A DNA stretch of 64,000 nt from SKKY01 sp964622305 (GTDB lineage Bacteria > Bacillota > Peptococcia > Peptococcales > SKKY01): positions 1 through 64,000 of the forward strand of contig CAZUPR010000001.1 of the NCBI GenBank assembly GCA_964622305.1, read 5' to 3'. The stretch's first letter is position 1, and each line of letters begins with the position of its first letter. Of this stretch, positions 43,571 to 53,276 are shown one piece after another. A model generated the notes under the pieces. That model was not told the DNA's origin. It saw nothing but the letters and a program-made list of their open reading frames with translations, and did not search any database. A program made the position numbers and the translations under genes.

Positions 43571-44629
43571 TTAAATTTCTAATGTCCAGCCAAATTCATC
43601 ATCAATTTTACCATATTGTAAATCGGTGATATATTTATATACTTTCATAGCTAAACTTTCTTCTGTATAATCATTAACTTTTATAATTTTATCTTTGTAT
43701 TTTAATTCCGAAACAGGGGAAATAACAGCAGCTGTGCCTGTACCAAAAATTTCTTCCAGACCGCCTTTTTCTCCCTCTTCAATTAGCTCATCAATAGAAA
43801 TTTTTCTTTCTTCTACCTCATAACCCCATTTTTTTAGAATCTGAATGACGGAATTTCTGGTGATACCAGCCAGGATGCTTCCTTGAAGTGCTGGTGTTAC
43901 CACTTTACCATTTATTTTAAAGAAGATATTCATGGTTCCAACTTCTTCAACATACTTTCTCTCAACACCATCTAACCAAAGGACCTGAGTGTATCCCAGT
44001 TTTTTTGCTTTTTCACCTGCCATAAGGCTGGCTGCATAGTTGGCCATTGTTTTAGCTTCACCCAGACCACCAATTACTGCCCTGACATGTTCTTCCTCAA
44101 CCATAATTTTAATAGGTTTAAGGCCTTCAGGATAATAAGCTCCTACCGGTGAGCAAATAATTAAAAATTTATAGTTTTTAGAAGGATTAAGACCAAGAAA
44201 GGCTTCGCTGCCGATAATGAAAGGTCTTATATAAAGAGATTCTCCGTCTTTTTTAGGAACCCAGTCTTTATCAATTTTAAGCAATTTTATAAGAGCTTCT
44301 AAGGCAAAGTCAGGATCCTGCTCAGGGATGCAAACTTTTTCCGCAGACCTGTTCAAACGTTTAAAGTTTTCCATGGGCCTGAAAAGATTAATTTTACCAT
44401 TTTCTTTGTAGTAGGCTTTCATTCCTTCAAAAATCCCCTGACCATAATGAAGGGTACAGCAAGCCGGGTCAAATTCTAAAGGCTTATAGGGCATAATAAC
44501 CGGATCGTGCCAACCTCTACCTTCTGTGTAGTCCATGACAAACATGTGGTCTGTAAAATAAGAACCAAAAGATAATTCACCCTGGGGTTTTTCTTTAAGT
44601 TCTTTTTTCAAATCCAGCCGAACTTCCAT
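43571..44629 (-). CDS. ilvE: Branched-chain amino acid aminotransferase
   Basis: A 352-residue fold-type IV PLP enzyme. PLP-lysine lies in GEAKTMANYAASL, and the surrounding YKFLIICSPVGAYYPEG, VLWLDGVERKYVEEVGTMN and SILAGITR motifs identify the larger BCAT-II group. It transfers amino groups to make Leu, Ile and Val from keto acids or starts their fermentation. It has its own promoter and a perfect terminator, so it is monocistronic. Confidence 0.94.
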   Translation of the reverse strand: MEVRLDLKKELKEKPQGELSFGSYFTDHMFVMDYTEGRGWHDPVIMPYKPLEFDPACCTLHYGQGIFEGMKAYYKENGKINLFRPMENFKRLNRSAEKVCIPEQDPDFALEALIKLLKIDKDWVPKKDGESLYIRPFIIGSEAFLGLNPSKNYKFLIICSPVGAYYPEGLKPIKIMVEEEHVRAVIGGLGEAKTMANYAASLMAGEKAKKLGYTQVLWLDGVERKYVEEVGTMNIFFKINGKVVTPALQGSILAGITRNSVIQILKKWGYEVEERKISIDELIEEGEKGGLEEIFGTGTAAVISPVSELKYKDKIIKVNDYTEESLAMKVYKYITDLQYGKIDDEFGWTLEI

Positions 44630-44678
44630 TAAACTCCCTCCATTTTCTTGTTATAGTATTTATAAAAATCTTTTTATT

Positions 44679-44708
44679 ATTATATAACAATTAAGCAAAA
44701 AATGACAA
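44679..44708 (-). promoter_or_regulatory. Promoter of ilvE
   Basis: Minus-strand TTGTCA (44708-44703), 18-bp spacer, perfect TATAAT (44684-44679). The -35 lies inside the 3' end of polC. Confidence 0.78.
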
Positions 44709-47700
44709 TTGATTATTTTCTGGAACTCCGGCAAAAGTGCCATGGGCAACCAGCGCATCAATAACAGTTTTACTTACCTTGGTTCTGTTACGAAAATCTT
44801 CTATCGATTTAAATTCTTTATCTTTAATTTCATTTTCTATATTTAGAGCCGCTGTTTGACCAATGCCGGGCAAAGATGAAAAAGGCAGAATTAATTGTTG
44901 GCCTTCTATAAGAAATTCCCTGGCCGATGATTTTTCTAAAGAAATATTCTGGAAGGAAAAACCTCTTTGATACATTTCTAAAATAACTTCTAAAATTGTA
45001 AGAGATTTTGCTTCTTTTGGTGTAGCCTGATTGCCTAAAGCATTGATTCTTTTTATTTCTCCTTCAACCCCATCCTGTCCTTTGATAGCAATTTCTGCAT
45101 CAAATTCTGATGATCTGACCGTAAAATATGTAGCATAAAAAGCTAAAGGATGGTGAATTTTAAAATAGGCAATCCTAAAGGCCATCATTACATAGGCAAC
45201 TGCGTGAGCTTTAGGGAACATATATTTTATTTTGTTACAAGAGTCAATATACCAGGCAGGAACTTTATGTTCCTTCATTGCTTCTTCATATTCTTCCTTG
45301 AGTCCTTTACCTTTTCTCACATCTTCCATTATTTTAAAGGACATAAGAGGATCCATTCCCTTATTTATCAAATAAATCATAATGTCATCTCTGGCAGAAA
45401 TAGCTTCAGAAAGGCTGCATACCTTGTTCCTAATCAGATCTTGAGCATTGTTAAGCCATACATCAGTTCCATGAGAAAATCCACTAATACGAACTAAATC
45501 AGAAAATTTTTCTGGCTTGGTATCATCAAGCATCTGGCGAACAAACCTGGTTCCAAATTCAGGAACGCCCAAAGTTTGTTTGGTCGAGAAAAGCTCCATT
45601 ACGTCCGGATCATCTAAAGAGATTTCCATGGCCCTAACTCCTGTAATGTCCTCAAGCATTTTGATTACTGTTGGGTCATCATGGCCCAGTATATCAAGCT
45701 TGATTAAATAGTCATGTAAAGAATGGAAATCAAAGTGAGTGGTTATTATCTCTGAATCAACCATTTCTGCCGGCCTTTGCAGGGGAGTAAAATCAGATGC
45801 TTCTTTACTTGTAGGTACGACAATCAAGCCACCAGGGTGCTGACCTGTTGTCCTTTTAACCCCACTGCAACCTTTTATTAATCTGTTTAATTCAGCAGAA
45901 TTATAGTAAATGTTTCTTTCATCTAAGTAGTTTTTCACATAACCGAAGGCAGTTCTTTCTGCAATTGTTGAAATTGTGCCAGCTCTGAAAACATGATCTG
46001 AGCCAAAAATTTCTTCAACATATTTGTGGGCACTGGCCTGATATTCACCTGAAAAGTTCAAATCTATATCTGGTACCTTGTCTCCTTCAAAGCCAAGGAA
46101 AACTTCAAATGGAATATCAAATCCATTTTTATTTAATTGGCTGCCACAAGAAGGACAGGTTTTTTCTGGCAGGTCTGCTCCAGAACCATACTGAGAACTA
46201 TCAAAGAATTCACTAAAGTAGCAAGAAGGACAAATATAATGGGCTGGCAAGGGATTAACCTCTGTTATACCTGTGAAGGTAGCTACCAATGAGGAGCCAA
46301 CAGACCCCCTTGACCCAACCAAATAACCATCATCATTTGATTTTTTAACCAGCTTTTGCGCTATCAGATACAAAACAGCATAGCCATTATTAATAATTGA
46401 ATTTAATTCTTTATCAATTCTTTTAGCCACTATTTCTGGAAGCTTTTCGCCGTAGATGCTGTGGGCGCCTGCAAAAGTCATTTGACGAATTTCTAAATCT
46501 GCCCCTTCAATTTCCGGGGTATGAAGCCTGTCAGGTATTGGCCTTATTTCTTCAATTAGATCTGCAATTTTATTGGTATTCTCTACCACAACCTCATAGG
46601 CTTTATTTTCGCCCAGATAGGCAAATTCTGCCAGCATCTCTTCTGTTGTCCTGTAAAAAAGGGGCGGTTGATTATCAGAATCCTGATAACCCTGGCCGGC
46701 CTGGATAATTCTTCTGTAAATTTCATCCTCTGGGTTTAAAAAGTGAACGTCACCGGTAGCAATAACCGGCAGCTCGAGTTCATGGCCAATTTCCAGAACC
46801 TTCTTATTTATGTTTTCTATATCCTTTAAGGATTTTACTATTCCATTTCTGATCATAAATTCATTGTTGCCCAGGGGCTGTATTTCCAAAAAATCATAAA
46901 ATGATGCGATTTCTTTTAATTCTTCTTCATCTTTTTGATCAATTATGGATCTTATCAATTGGCCAGCTTCACAGGCTGATCCATAAATTAAACCATCCCT
47001 GTACTCCTCCAGGAGTTCAAAAGGAATCCTGGGAACTTTTTTATAGTGTTTTAGCTGCGACTCTGAAATTAAATGATAGAGATTCTTTAAACCTTTTCTA
47101 TTCTTAACCAGGATAATAAAATGATAGCTTTTATTATCTCTTAAGGCGTAGGCTTCTACTCCATAAATAATTTTAACTCCATATTTTTGGCCAGCAAAAA
47201 AAGCATCAGGAAAAGCCTGAACTACACCATGATCAGTTATAGCCAGGGCTTTGTGCCCCCATTGGGCAGCTCTTTTAACATAGTCAGCAACTGGCGTCAT
47301 AGCATCAGTTTTGCTCATATTAGTATGGAGATGAAGTTCAACCCTCTTAACCTGAGATAAATCCTTCTTATCTTCGAGCTCAGTTTGCAGATAATTTTTG
47401 ACCATAAGAATATATTCCCTGGCAAACTGATCATACTGCACATTTCCTGAAAACTTGTAGTAATTGTCTTTTTTAAGGTCATCCAGAATAGAAAGTCCTT
47501 CTTTTTGATCCCTGATAATTTTACAGGTGTAGGATGCGGTGGAATCATTTATTAATATGTTTATTAGGAGCTTATTGTTTTTAAGCTCCCTGCTGCTTAT
47601 ATCAAAGATTCTGCCTTCTACAAGAACATTTTTCTCTTCTTCTCTTAAGTCAAGCAAACTTTTAACTGGCCCCTGATGAAGAGACAGTTTTCTTGTCCCT

Positions 47701-48296
47701 CTTTTTTTATCTTGTGCCGGTTTCTTTTCCTTCACAAGGCTTTCATTTAATTCTATCTTCGGGAAAAAATCTTCAAGTTTGCCAACAGCAGAAAGATCTT
47801 CAAGATCCTCATTTAGCTCAAAAACAATCTCAAAATCTTCCTTTTCTGTCAGAATCAGTCTTTCCTCCAGAAGATCTTTTACCTTTTTATTTTTTAAATA
47901 TTTATAGGCCCAGGAAGAACCTGTGATTATTTTTATGAGTCCCTCGTCTTCTAAATATTCAACATTTATTTTTTCAAGGCAGGATCTTAAGACAGGTGCC
48001 TGATCGTCCAGGAGCCTGCAAAAAATTCCTTTCATTCTCTCCTGGTCACAGAGACAAGGTCCAGAAGCTACGGGCATGAGATTAATTCCACTAACTTTGG
48101 GTAATTTTTGCAAGAGGAATTCTTCAGCTTCTTTTAAAAGTTTTTTACTAAAGGGACTTTTTGAAAAAAAATATATTTCCCAGGTATTTTCAACCTGGGA
48201 AACAGTAAGCTTGCATATATCAATTTCTTTTAAGAATGCAGAAATATGACTCTGGTCATTTTCTGAAAACAATTCCTGAGGAAGTTTTTTATACAT
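44691..48296 (-). CDS. polC: DNA polymerase III alpha subunit, PolC type, lacking the internal proofreading exonuclease
   Basis: This 1201-residue replicase is about 230 residues shorter than standard PolC. Order: N-terminal domain (1-200), OB fold (about 205-305), PHP domain starting VELHLHTN (H322, H324) with TDHG at 354-357, zinc module C689/C692/C714/C717, catalytic VPDIDLNF (D743, D745), the GQHPGG loop and KLDILGHDDPT. In PolC of Bacillus a DEDD exonuclease is inserted in PHP; here GVEAYAL runs straight into SYHFIILVKN at 379-399, so that domain is absent, with no sign of a frame break. It overlaps proS by 8 bp, as last gene of the rpsB-polC cluster. Confidence 0.95.
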   Translation of the reverse strand: MYKKLPQELFSENDQSHISAFLKEIDICKLTVSQVENTWEIYFFSKSPFSKKLLKEAEEFLLQKLPKVSGINLMPVASGPCLCDQERMKGIFCRLLDDQAPVLRSCLEKINVEYLEDEGLIKIITGSSWAYKYLKNKKVKDLLEERLILTEKEDFEIVFELNEDLEDLSAVGKLEDFFPKIELNESLVKEKKPAQDKKRGTRKLSLHQGPVKSLLDLREEEKNVLVEGRIFDISSRELKNNKLLINILINDSTASYTCKIIRDQKEGLSILDDLKKDNYYKFSGNVQYDQFAREYILMVKNYLQTELEDKKDLSQVKRVELHLHTNMSKTDAMTPVADYVKRAAQWGHKALAITDHGVVQAFPDAFFAGQKYGVKIIYGVEAYALRDNKSYHFIILVKNRKGLKNLYHLISESQLKHYKKVPRIPFELLEEYRDGLIYGSACEAGQLIRSIIDQKDEEELKEIASFYDFLEIQPLGNNEFMIRNGIVKSLKDIENINKKVLEIGHELELPVIATGDVHFLNPEDEIYRRIIQAGQGYQDSDNQPPLFYRTTEEMLAEFAYLGENKAYEVVVENTNKIADLIEEIRPIPDRLHTPEIEGADLEIRQMTFAGAHSIYGEKLPEIVAKRIDKELNSIINNGYAVLYLIAQKLVKKSNDDGYLVGSRGSVGSSLVATFTGITEVNPLPAHYICPSCYFSEFFDSSQYGSGADLPEKTCPSCGSQLNKNGFDIPFEVFLGFEGDKVPDIDLNFSGEYQASAHKYVEEIFGSDHVFRAGTISTIAERTAFGYVKNYLDERNIYYNSAELNRLIKGCSGVKRTTGQHPGGLIVVPTSKEASDFTPLQRPAEMVDSEIITTHFDFHSLHDYLIKLDILGHDDPTVIKMLEDITGVRAMEISLDDPDVMELFSTKQTLGVPEFGTRFVRQMLDDTKPEKFSDLVRISGFSHGTDVWLNNAQDLIRNKVCSLSEAISARDDIMIYLINKGMDPLMSFKIMEDVRKGKGLKEEYEEAMKEHKVPAWYIDSCNKIKYMFPKAHAVAYVMMAFRIAYFKIHHPLAFYATYFTVRSSEFDAEIAIKGQDGVEGEIKRINALGNQATPKEAKSLTILEVILEMYQRGFSFQNISLEKSSAREFLIEGQQLILPFSSLPGIGQTAALNIENEIKDKEFKSIEDFRNRTKVSKTVIDALVAHGTFAGVPENNQLSFFA

Positions 48297-49989
48297 TTTT
48301 AAAATAATCCTTTACTTTTTCTATAACTAAGTCAATTTTTAAGTCTTCAGAGTTTTCATTGCTTCTTTCTTTAAATTCAACCATGCCTTCATGAATCTTT
48401 TTACCAACAGTTATTCTCAAAGGATAACCAATTAAATCAGCATCATTAAACTTAACACCAATTCTTTCCGGCCTGTCATCTAAAACGGCTTCTATTCCAG
48501 CTTCAAGCAAGTCCTTATATAGTTTTTCTGCAGCTTCAAATTGCTCCTGATCTTTGGCCTGAACAGGAATTACTAAAACTTGCCAGGGTGCAATGTTTTT
48601 AGGCCAGATAATGCCTCGGTCATCAAAGTTTTGTTCAACACAAGCTGACATAGTCCTGGAAACACCAATTCCATAACAACCCATTAGCATAAACTGTTCT
48701 TTACCATTCTCATCCAGATAAGTGGCCTTTAGGCTCTCAGAATATCTGGAACCAAGTTTGAAAACTTGTCCCACTTCGATCCCTTTGGCAAAGGAAAGTT
48801 TGCCACCACAAGCCGGACAGGAATCTTCTTCTGTCACTTCTCTAAGGTCATGAAAGATTGCCTCAGGAAAATCTCTTTTTACATGGGCATGCAGGTAGTG
48901 GTAACCCTCTTCATTAGCACCTACAACCGCATCATCCATATATTCTACTTCTTTATCAGCAAGAACCTTTATCCCCTTAATTCCTATAGGAGAAATATAG
49001 CCTGGAATGCAGGAGAAAATTCTTTGAATTTCCTCTTCCTCGGCCTTGTCCAGAAAATCTGTTTTTAATACTTTTTGCAACTTAATTTCGTTTAGTTCCC
49101 TGTCCCCTCTTAAAACAACAACCACGGTCTCCTCTTCAGTCTTATAGACTAAAGTTTTAATGGTCATTTCTTGTGGAACTTGCAAGAATTCTGCCACGTC
49201 ATCAATGGTCCTCTTATCAGGTGTTTCTACTTTTTCTAAAGCTTTTTCAGGTCCAATCTCTTTAACTGGAGTCACGACTTCTGTAATTTCGGTATTGGAA
49301 GCATAGGAACACTCCTGGCAATAGGCAATAGTAGCCTCACCATTTTCTGCCAGAACCATAAATTCATGGGTATCATCGCCACCAATGGCGCCAGAATCTG
49401 CCTCAACAGGTCTGAAATTTAGGCCCATTCTGGAGAAAATTTTATTATAGGCTTCATACATTTGATCATAGGATTTATCAAGGCCTGCCAGATCTTTATC
49501 AAAAGAATAAGCATCCTTCATGATAAATTCACGGCCTCTCATAAGACCAAATCTTGGCCTTCTCTCATCCCTGTATTTATTTTGTATTTGGTAAAGATTC
49601 ATGGGTAATTGCTTATAGGATCTTATCTCGCCTCTGGCAAGATCTGTAATAATTTCTTCGTGGGTTGGCCCCAGGCAAAAGTCTCTGTTATGCCTGTCTT
49701 TTAAGCGGAAGAGCTCATCTCCATAAATATCCCAGCGCCCAGATTCTTCCCAAAGCTCGGCAGGCTGAATTATTGGCAAAAGGACCTCTTGAGCCCCAGC
49801 CTTATCCATCTCCTGACGGACTATTTCTTCTATTTTTTTAAGAACTCTCATCCCTGCTGGCAGATATGTATATACCCCAGCTGCACTTCTTCTGATAAAA
49901 CCTCCCCTGATCAGAAGCTGATGACTGATTATTTCTGCCTCAGCCGGAACATCTCTCAAAGTTGGTAGCAAAGATTTACTGATTCTCAT
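48289..49989 (-). CDS. proS: Prolyl-tRNA synthetase (bacterial type with editing insert)
   Basis: The 566-residue class II enzyme has the core motifs RGGFIRRSAAGVYTYLPAG, LGPTHEEIITD, RDERRPRFGLMRGREFIMKDAYSF and the C-terminal anticodon domain (VLDDRPERIGVKFNDADLIG). The YbaK-like editing insertion is present at about residues 230-390 (LVYKTEEETVVVVLRGDRELNE). It overlaps ispG by 14 bp and polC by 8 bp. Confidence 0.96.
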   Translation of the reverse strand: MRISKSLLPTLRDVPAEAEIISHQLLIRGGFIRRSAAGVYTYLPAGMRVLKKIEEIVRQEMDKAGAQEVLLPIIQPAELWEESGRWDIYGDELFRLKDRHNRDFCLGPTHEEIITDLARGEIRSYKQLPMNLYQIQNKYRDERRPRFGLMRGREFIMKDAYSFDKDLAGLDKSYDQMYEAYNKIFSRMGLNFRPVEADSGAIGGDDTHEFMVLAENGEATIAYCQECSYASNTEITEVVTPVKEIGPEKALEKVETPDKRTIDDVAEFLQVPQEMTIKTLVYKTEEETVVVVLRGDRELNEIKLQKVLKTDFLDKAEEEEIQRIFSCIPGYISPIGIKGIKVLADKEVEYMDDAVVGANEEGYHYLHAHVKRDFPEAIFHDLREVTEEDSCPACGGKLSFAKGIEVGQVFKLGSRYSESLKATYLDENGKEQFMLMGCYGIGVSRTMSACVEQNFDDRGIIWPKNIAPWQVLVIPVQAKDQEQFEAAEKLYKDLLEAGIEAVLDDRPERIGVKFNDADLIGYPLRITVGKKIHEGMVEFKERSNENSEDLKIDLVIEKVKDYFKNV

Positions 49990-51052
49990 TCTTTTCTCTC
50001 CTTATTTTTTCTAATTCTGACATGATCTCATTAACCAGATCTTCTTCTCTTATTTTACGTATTACTTGTCCTTTTTTAAAGAGAAGGCCCTCATTTATTC
50101 CACCTGCTATCCCAAGATCAGCCTCTCTGGCCTCTCCTGGTCCATTAACCGCACAACCCATGACCGCAAGTTTAATATTTTCTTTTATATTCTGGGTTCT
50201 CTCTTCTATTTCTAAAACAACTTTTTCCAAATCAACCTGACAACGCCCACAAGTAGGGCAAGAAACAATCTCAAGGCCCTCTTCTTTAAGTTTTAAGGCC
50301 CTTAAAATATCTCTTGCTACTCCTATCTCATTTAGAGGGTCCCCCGTCAGAGATACTCTTATAGTGTCTCCTATACCTTGGGCCAGTAAACTGCCGATAC
50401 CAACAGAACTTTTTATAATGCCAGTATTTATACTTCCTGCCTCAGTTACCCCCAGGTGCAGGGGATATTCCACCAGTTTAGCCAGGATTTGATAGGATTC
50501 TATCATCAAAGGAACATCAGATGCTTTTACTGATATTTTTATCTGGTCAAAATTTAAATCCTCAAGTATTTCTACGTGTTTCATAGCACTTTGAGTAAGG
50601 GAGAGAGCATTGACCCCACTATATTTTTCCAGCATTCCTTTTTCTACTGAGCCAGAATTTACGCCAATCCTTATTGGAATATTATAAGCTTTTGCAGCAT
50701 CTACCAAAAGCTTTATTCTTTCTTTGCTGCCTATGTTGCCAGGGTTTATTCTTAAGCCATCAATACCATTTTTTATTGCTTCCAAAGCCAGTTTATAGTC
50801 AAAGTGAATATCGGCAATAACTGGTATGGGTGAATTGGCAACTATTTCTTTAGTTTTTTCTGCAGCTTCAAAATCAGGCACAGCAATCCTTACGATTTGG
50901 CAACCAGCAATAGCCAGAGCCTTTATCTGTTCAATGGTTGCCTTTGTATTCCTTGTGTCAGTATTAGTCATAGATTGAATAGTCACTGGATAATCAGAAC
51001 CAACACCAAGATCCCTGATGAAAATATTTTTTGTTTTTCTTCTTTCAAGCAT
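49976..51052 (-). CDS. ispG: 4-hydroxy-3-methylbut-2-enyl diphosphate synthase IspG (GcpE)
   Basis: IspG converts MEcPP to HMBPP in the MEP pathway using a 4Fe-4S cluster. The 358-residue length is typical. QSMTNTDTRN and ADIHFDYKLAL lie in the TIM barrel, and the cluster is held by CPTCGRC and CAVNGPGEA in the C-terminal domain. It follows rseP by 14 bp; dxr, the second pathway enzyme, is two genes upstream. Confidence 0.96.
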   Translation of the reverse strand: MLERRKTKNIFIRDLGVGSDYPVTIQSMTNTDTRNTKATIEQIKALAIAGCQIVRIAVPDFEAAEKTKEIVANSPIPVIADIHFDYKLALEAIKNGIDGLRINPGNIGSKERIKLLVDAAKAYNIPIRIGVNSGSVEKGMLEKYSGVNALSLTQSAMKHVEILEDLNFDQIKISVKASDVPLMIESYQILAKLVEYPLHLGVTEAGSINTGIIKSSVGIGSLLAQGIGDTIRVSLTGDPLNEIGVARDILRALKLKEEGLEIVSCPTCGRCQVDLEKVVLEIEERTQNIKENIKLAVMGCAVNGPGEAREADLGIAGGINEGLLFKKGQVIRKIREEDLVNEIMSELEKIRREKNENQ

Positions 51053-51066
51053 AATATGACCTTCTT

Positions 51067-52104
51067 TTAGTTCCCAAAAAAGCGGGAGATATCATTATAG
51101 GTGATTAAAATAATTAAACCGAAGAGGAAGGCAAAACCAAGCATGGTTAAAAAGCCTTCTTTCTTTCTGTCAATTGGACTTCCCTTTATACCCTCATAAG
51201 CAAGAAAAATAATCTTACTTCCATCCAAACCTGGAATAGGCAATAAATTTATAAAACCTATGTTAGCAGACATAAAGCCGGTCAAATAAAGCAGGGGTAA
51301 AAAACCTATCTTGGCAGTTTCATCTATAACCTGAATTATTCCAACAGGACCTGAGAAGGAATCTAAACCAATATGGCCGGAAAATAAAAATTTAAATGAG
51401 GCGATAATATAAACCATCAGTCTGGTCGTCTCGTTAAATGAATATTTTAAGGCTGCAAAGATCCCCGGTTTTTCCAGTAAAAAAGTATCTCCGGCAATGC
51501 CCAAAAAGCCTAATTTTTCTTCACCTTCGCCAAGAAGGGGATAAAGATTTATCAGTTGGCCATCTCTTTCAACTTTAAATTCAACTTCTTTGTTTGGATT
51601 GGTTTTAATTACGGTATCAAGGTCGTTTCTGTCATTTATTTTTTTACCATTAGCCTCAATAATTATATCTCCAGCTAAAAATCCTGCTCTCTCTGCAGGC
51701 GAATCTGAAACCACACTGGCAATTTGAGTTGAACCACTGGGGATGCCTGCTGAAAAAGCAATAATGGCAAAAATGATAAAAGCCAGAATAAAGTTCATTA
51801 TTACACCGGCAATTACAACAAAAATTCTATTTAGTATAGGCTGATTATTAAAATTTCTGGGGCTGGTTACCTTTTCTTCTTCTTGGTCATAATACTCCCC
51901 TTCCATTTTAACAAAACCGCCAACAGGGAGGAGTCTAAGAGAATAAAGAGTTTCCTGGCCCTGATGGCTGTAAACTTTAGGCCCCATGCCAATACTAAAT
52001 TCTTCTACATATATACCTGAAGCCTTGGCTGCAGCAAAATGTCCAAATTCATGAACTGCTATTATCAAGCCAAAGATTAAAACACTAACTATTAAGGTTT
52101 GCAA
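51067..52104 (-). CDS. rseP: Site-2 protease RseP/RasP (M50)
   Basis: A 345-residue intramembrane zinc protease. The zinc site HEFGH is at residues 18-22 in the first helix, a PDZ domain lies at about 120-200 (ERAGFLAGDIIIEANG), and the second aspartate is in LLPIPGLDGSK. It cleaves membrane-bound anti-sigma factors or signal peptides. TTG start with AGAGGTGAT upstream. It follows dxr by 4 bp. Confidence 0.95.
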   Translation of the reverse strand: MQTLIVSVLIFGLIIAVHEFGHFAAAKASGIYVEEFSIGMGPKVYSHQGQETLYSLRLLPVGGFVKMEGEYYDQEEEKVTSPRNFNNQPILNRIFVVIAGVIMNFILAFIIFAIIAFSAGIPSGSTQIASVVSDSPAERAGFLAGDIIIEANGKKINDRNDLDTVIKTNPNKEVEFKVERDGQLINLYPLLGEGEEKLGFLGIAGDTFLLEKPGIFAALKYSFNETTRLMVYIIASFKFLFSGHIGLDSFSGPVGIIQVIDETAKIGFLPLLYLTGFMSANIGFINLLPIPGLDGSKIIFLAYEGIKGSPIDRKKEGFLTMLGFAFLFGLIILITYNDISRFFGN

Positions 52105-52108
52105 GTAA

Positions 52109-53260
52109 TCACCTCTGGATTTTTTCGCTGTATTCTACAGCTTTTTTTCTGGCCCAGGAATCTATGACCAGTATTTCTTCTAAGTCAAACTTCCTTTGAG
52201 TCATGTGCTGACTCATAACTTTTTCTGTCAGGGATGGAATATCTATAAAAGAAATTCTCCTCTGTAAAAAAAGATCAACAGCAACTTCATTAGCAGCATT
52301 TAAAACTGCTGGCATACTTCCTGCCTCATTACCGGCTTCATAGGCCAGCCTCAAGGCTGGAAATTTTTCGAAATCTGGCTTGTAAAAATTAAGCTGGGCA
52401 ATTTGCGTCAAATCTATTTTCGGAAAAGTATTATCTTTTCTTTCAGGCCAGCTTAAAGCATATTGAATTGGGATTCTCATATCCTTAGGACCTAAATGAG
52501 CCAGGATACTCCCGTCACCATATTCTACCATAGAATGAACTATACTCTCAGGATGAATTACGACTTCTATATCTTTATAGGGAATGTTAAAAAGCCAGTT
52601 GGCTTCTATAACTTCAAGGCCTTTATTCATTAATGTGGCTGAATCTATAGTAATTTTTTTGCCCATATTCCAGGTTGGATGCTTAAGAGCATCTTCAGGG
52701 GTAACGTTTTTTAGCTCTTCTTCATTAAAGAGTCTAAAGGGTCCGCCTGAAGCAGTAAGAAGAATCCTTTTACTTGCCTTGGTATCTTCCATACACTGCA
52801 TAATTGCTGAATGTTCACTGTCTACGGTAATAAGTTTTGCTCTACTCTTTTCAATTACCTCTCTTACAAGGCATCCGGCTGTAACCAAGGTTTCTTTATT
52901 GGCCAAAGCCACTGTAATTCCTTCTTCCAAAAAGGTCAGAGTTGGGCCAATTCCTGCTGCTCCAGAAATACCACCAATACAGATATCAGGCCTGTATGAT
53001 TGTAAAACTGCCTTTAAATCAGAAAAGGAGTAAAAGATCTTACTCATGCCTAAATCCTCTTTTAAGAGTTTGTCATAAGTTTCCTTATGGCTGATAAAAA
53101 CATATTCAGGCTTGTATTTAATTACCTGTTCCAGGACCTTTTGATAATTGCTGTGGCCAGAAATAAGCCCCAGTTTGTAGGTATCTGGAAATTCATCTAT
53201 AACCTGAAGACTCTGCTGGCCAATTGAACCTGTCGAGCCCAAAATAGCAATTTTTTTCAT
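52109..53260 (-). CDS. dxr: 1-deoxy-D-xylulose 5-phosphate reductoisomerase
   Basis: The 383-residue NADPH enzyme performs the first committed step of MEP isoprenoid synthesis. GSTGSIGQQSL (residues 8-18) is the cofactor loop, DSEHSAIMQCM holds the metal ligands, TASGGPFR, HPTWNMGKKITIDSATLMNKGLEVIEA and HPESIVHSMVEY bind substrate. It lies between cdsA and rseP in the usual cluster order. Confidence 0.96.
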   Translation of the reverse strand: MKKIAILGSTGSIGQQSLQVIDEFPDTYKLGLISGHSNYQKVLEQVIKYKPEYVFISHKETYDKLLKEDLGMSKIFYSFSDLKAVLQSYRPDICIGGISGAAGIGPTLTFLEEGITVALANKETLVTAGCLVREVIEKSRAKLITVDSEHSAIMQCMEDTKASKRILLTASGGPFRLFNEEELKNVTPEDALKHPTWNMGKKITIDSATLMNKGLEVIEANWLFNIPYKDIEVVIHPESIVHSMVEYGDGSILAHLGPKDMRIPIQYALSWPERKDNTFPKIDLTQIAQLNFYKPDFEKFPALRLAYEAGNEAGSMPAVLNAANEVAVDLFLQRRISFIDIPSLTEKVMSQHMTQRKFDLEEILVIDSWARKKAVEYSEKIQR

Positions 53261-53276
53261 TTATACCCTGCCTTAT

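Noticed and set aside
52584..53033. 149-codon plus-strand frame opposite dxr
   Set aside because: Antisense shadow of a conserved enzyme, no ribosome site and no recognisable domain.
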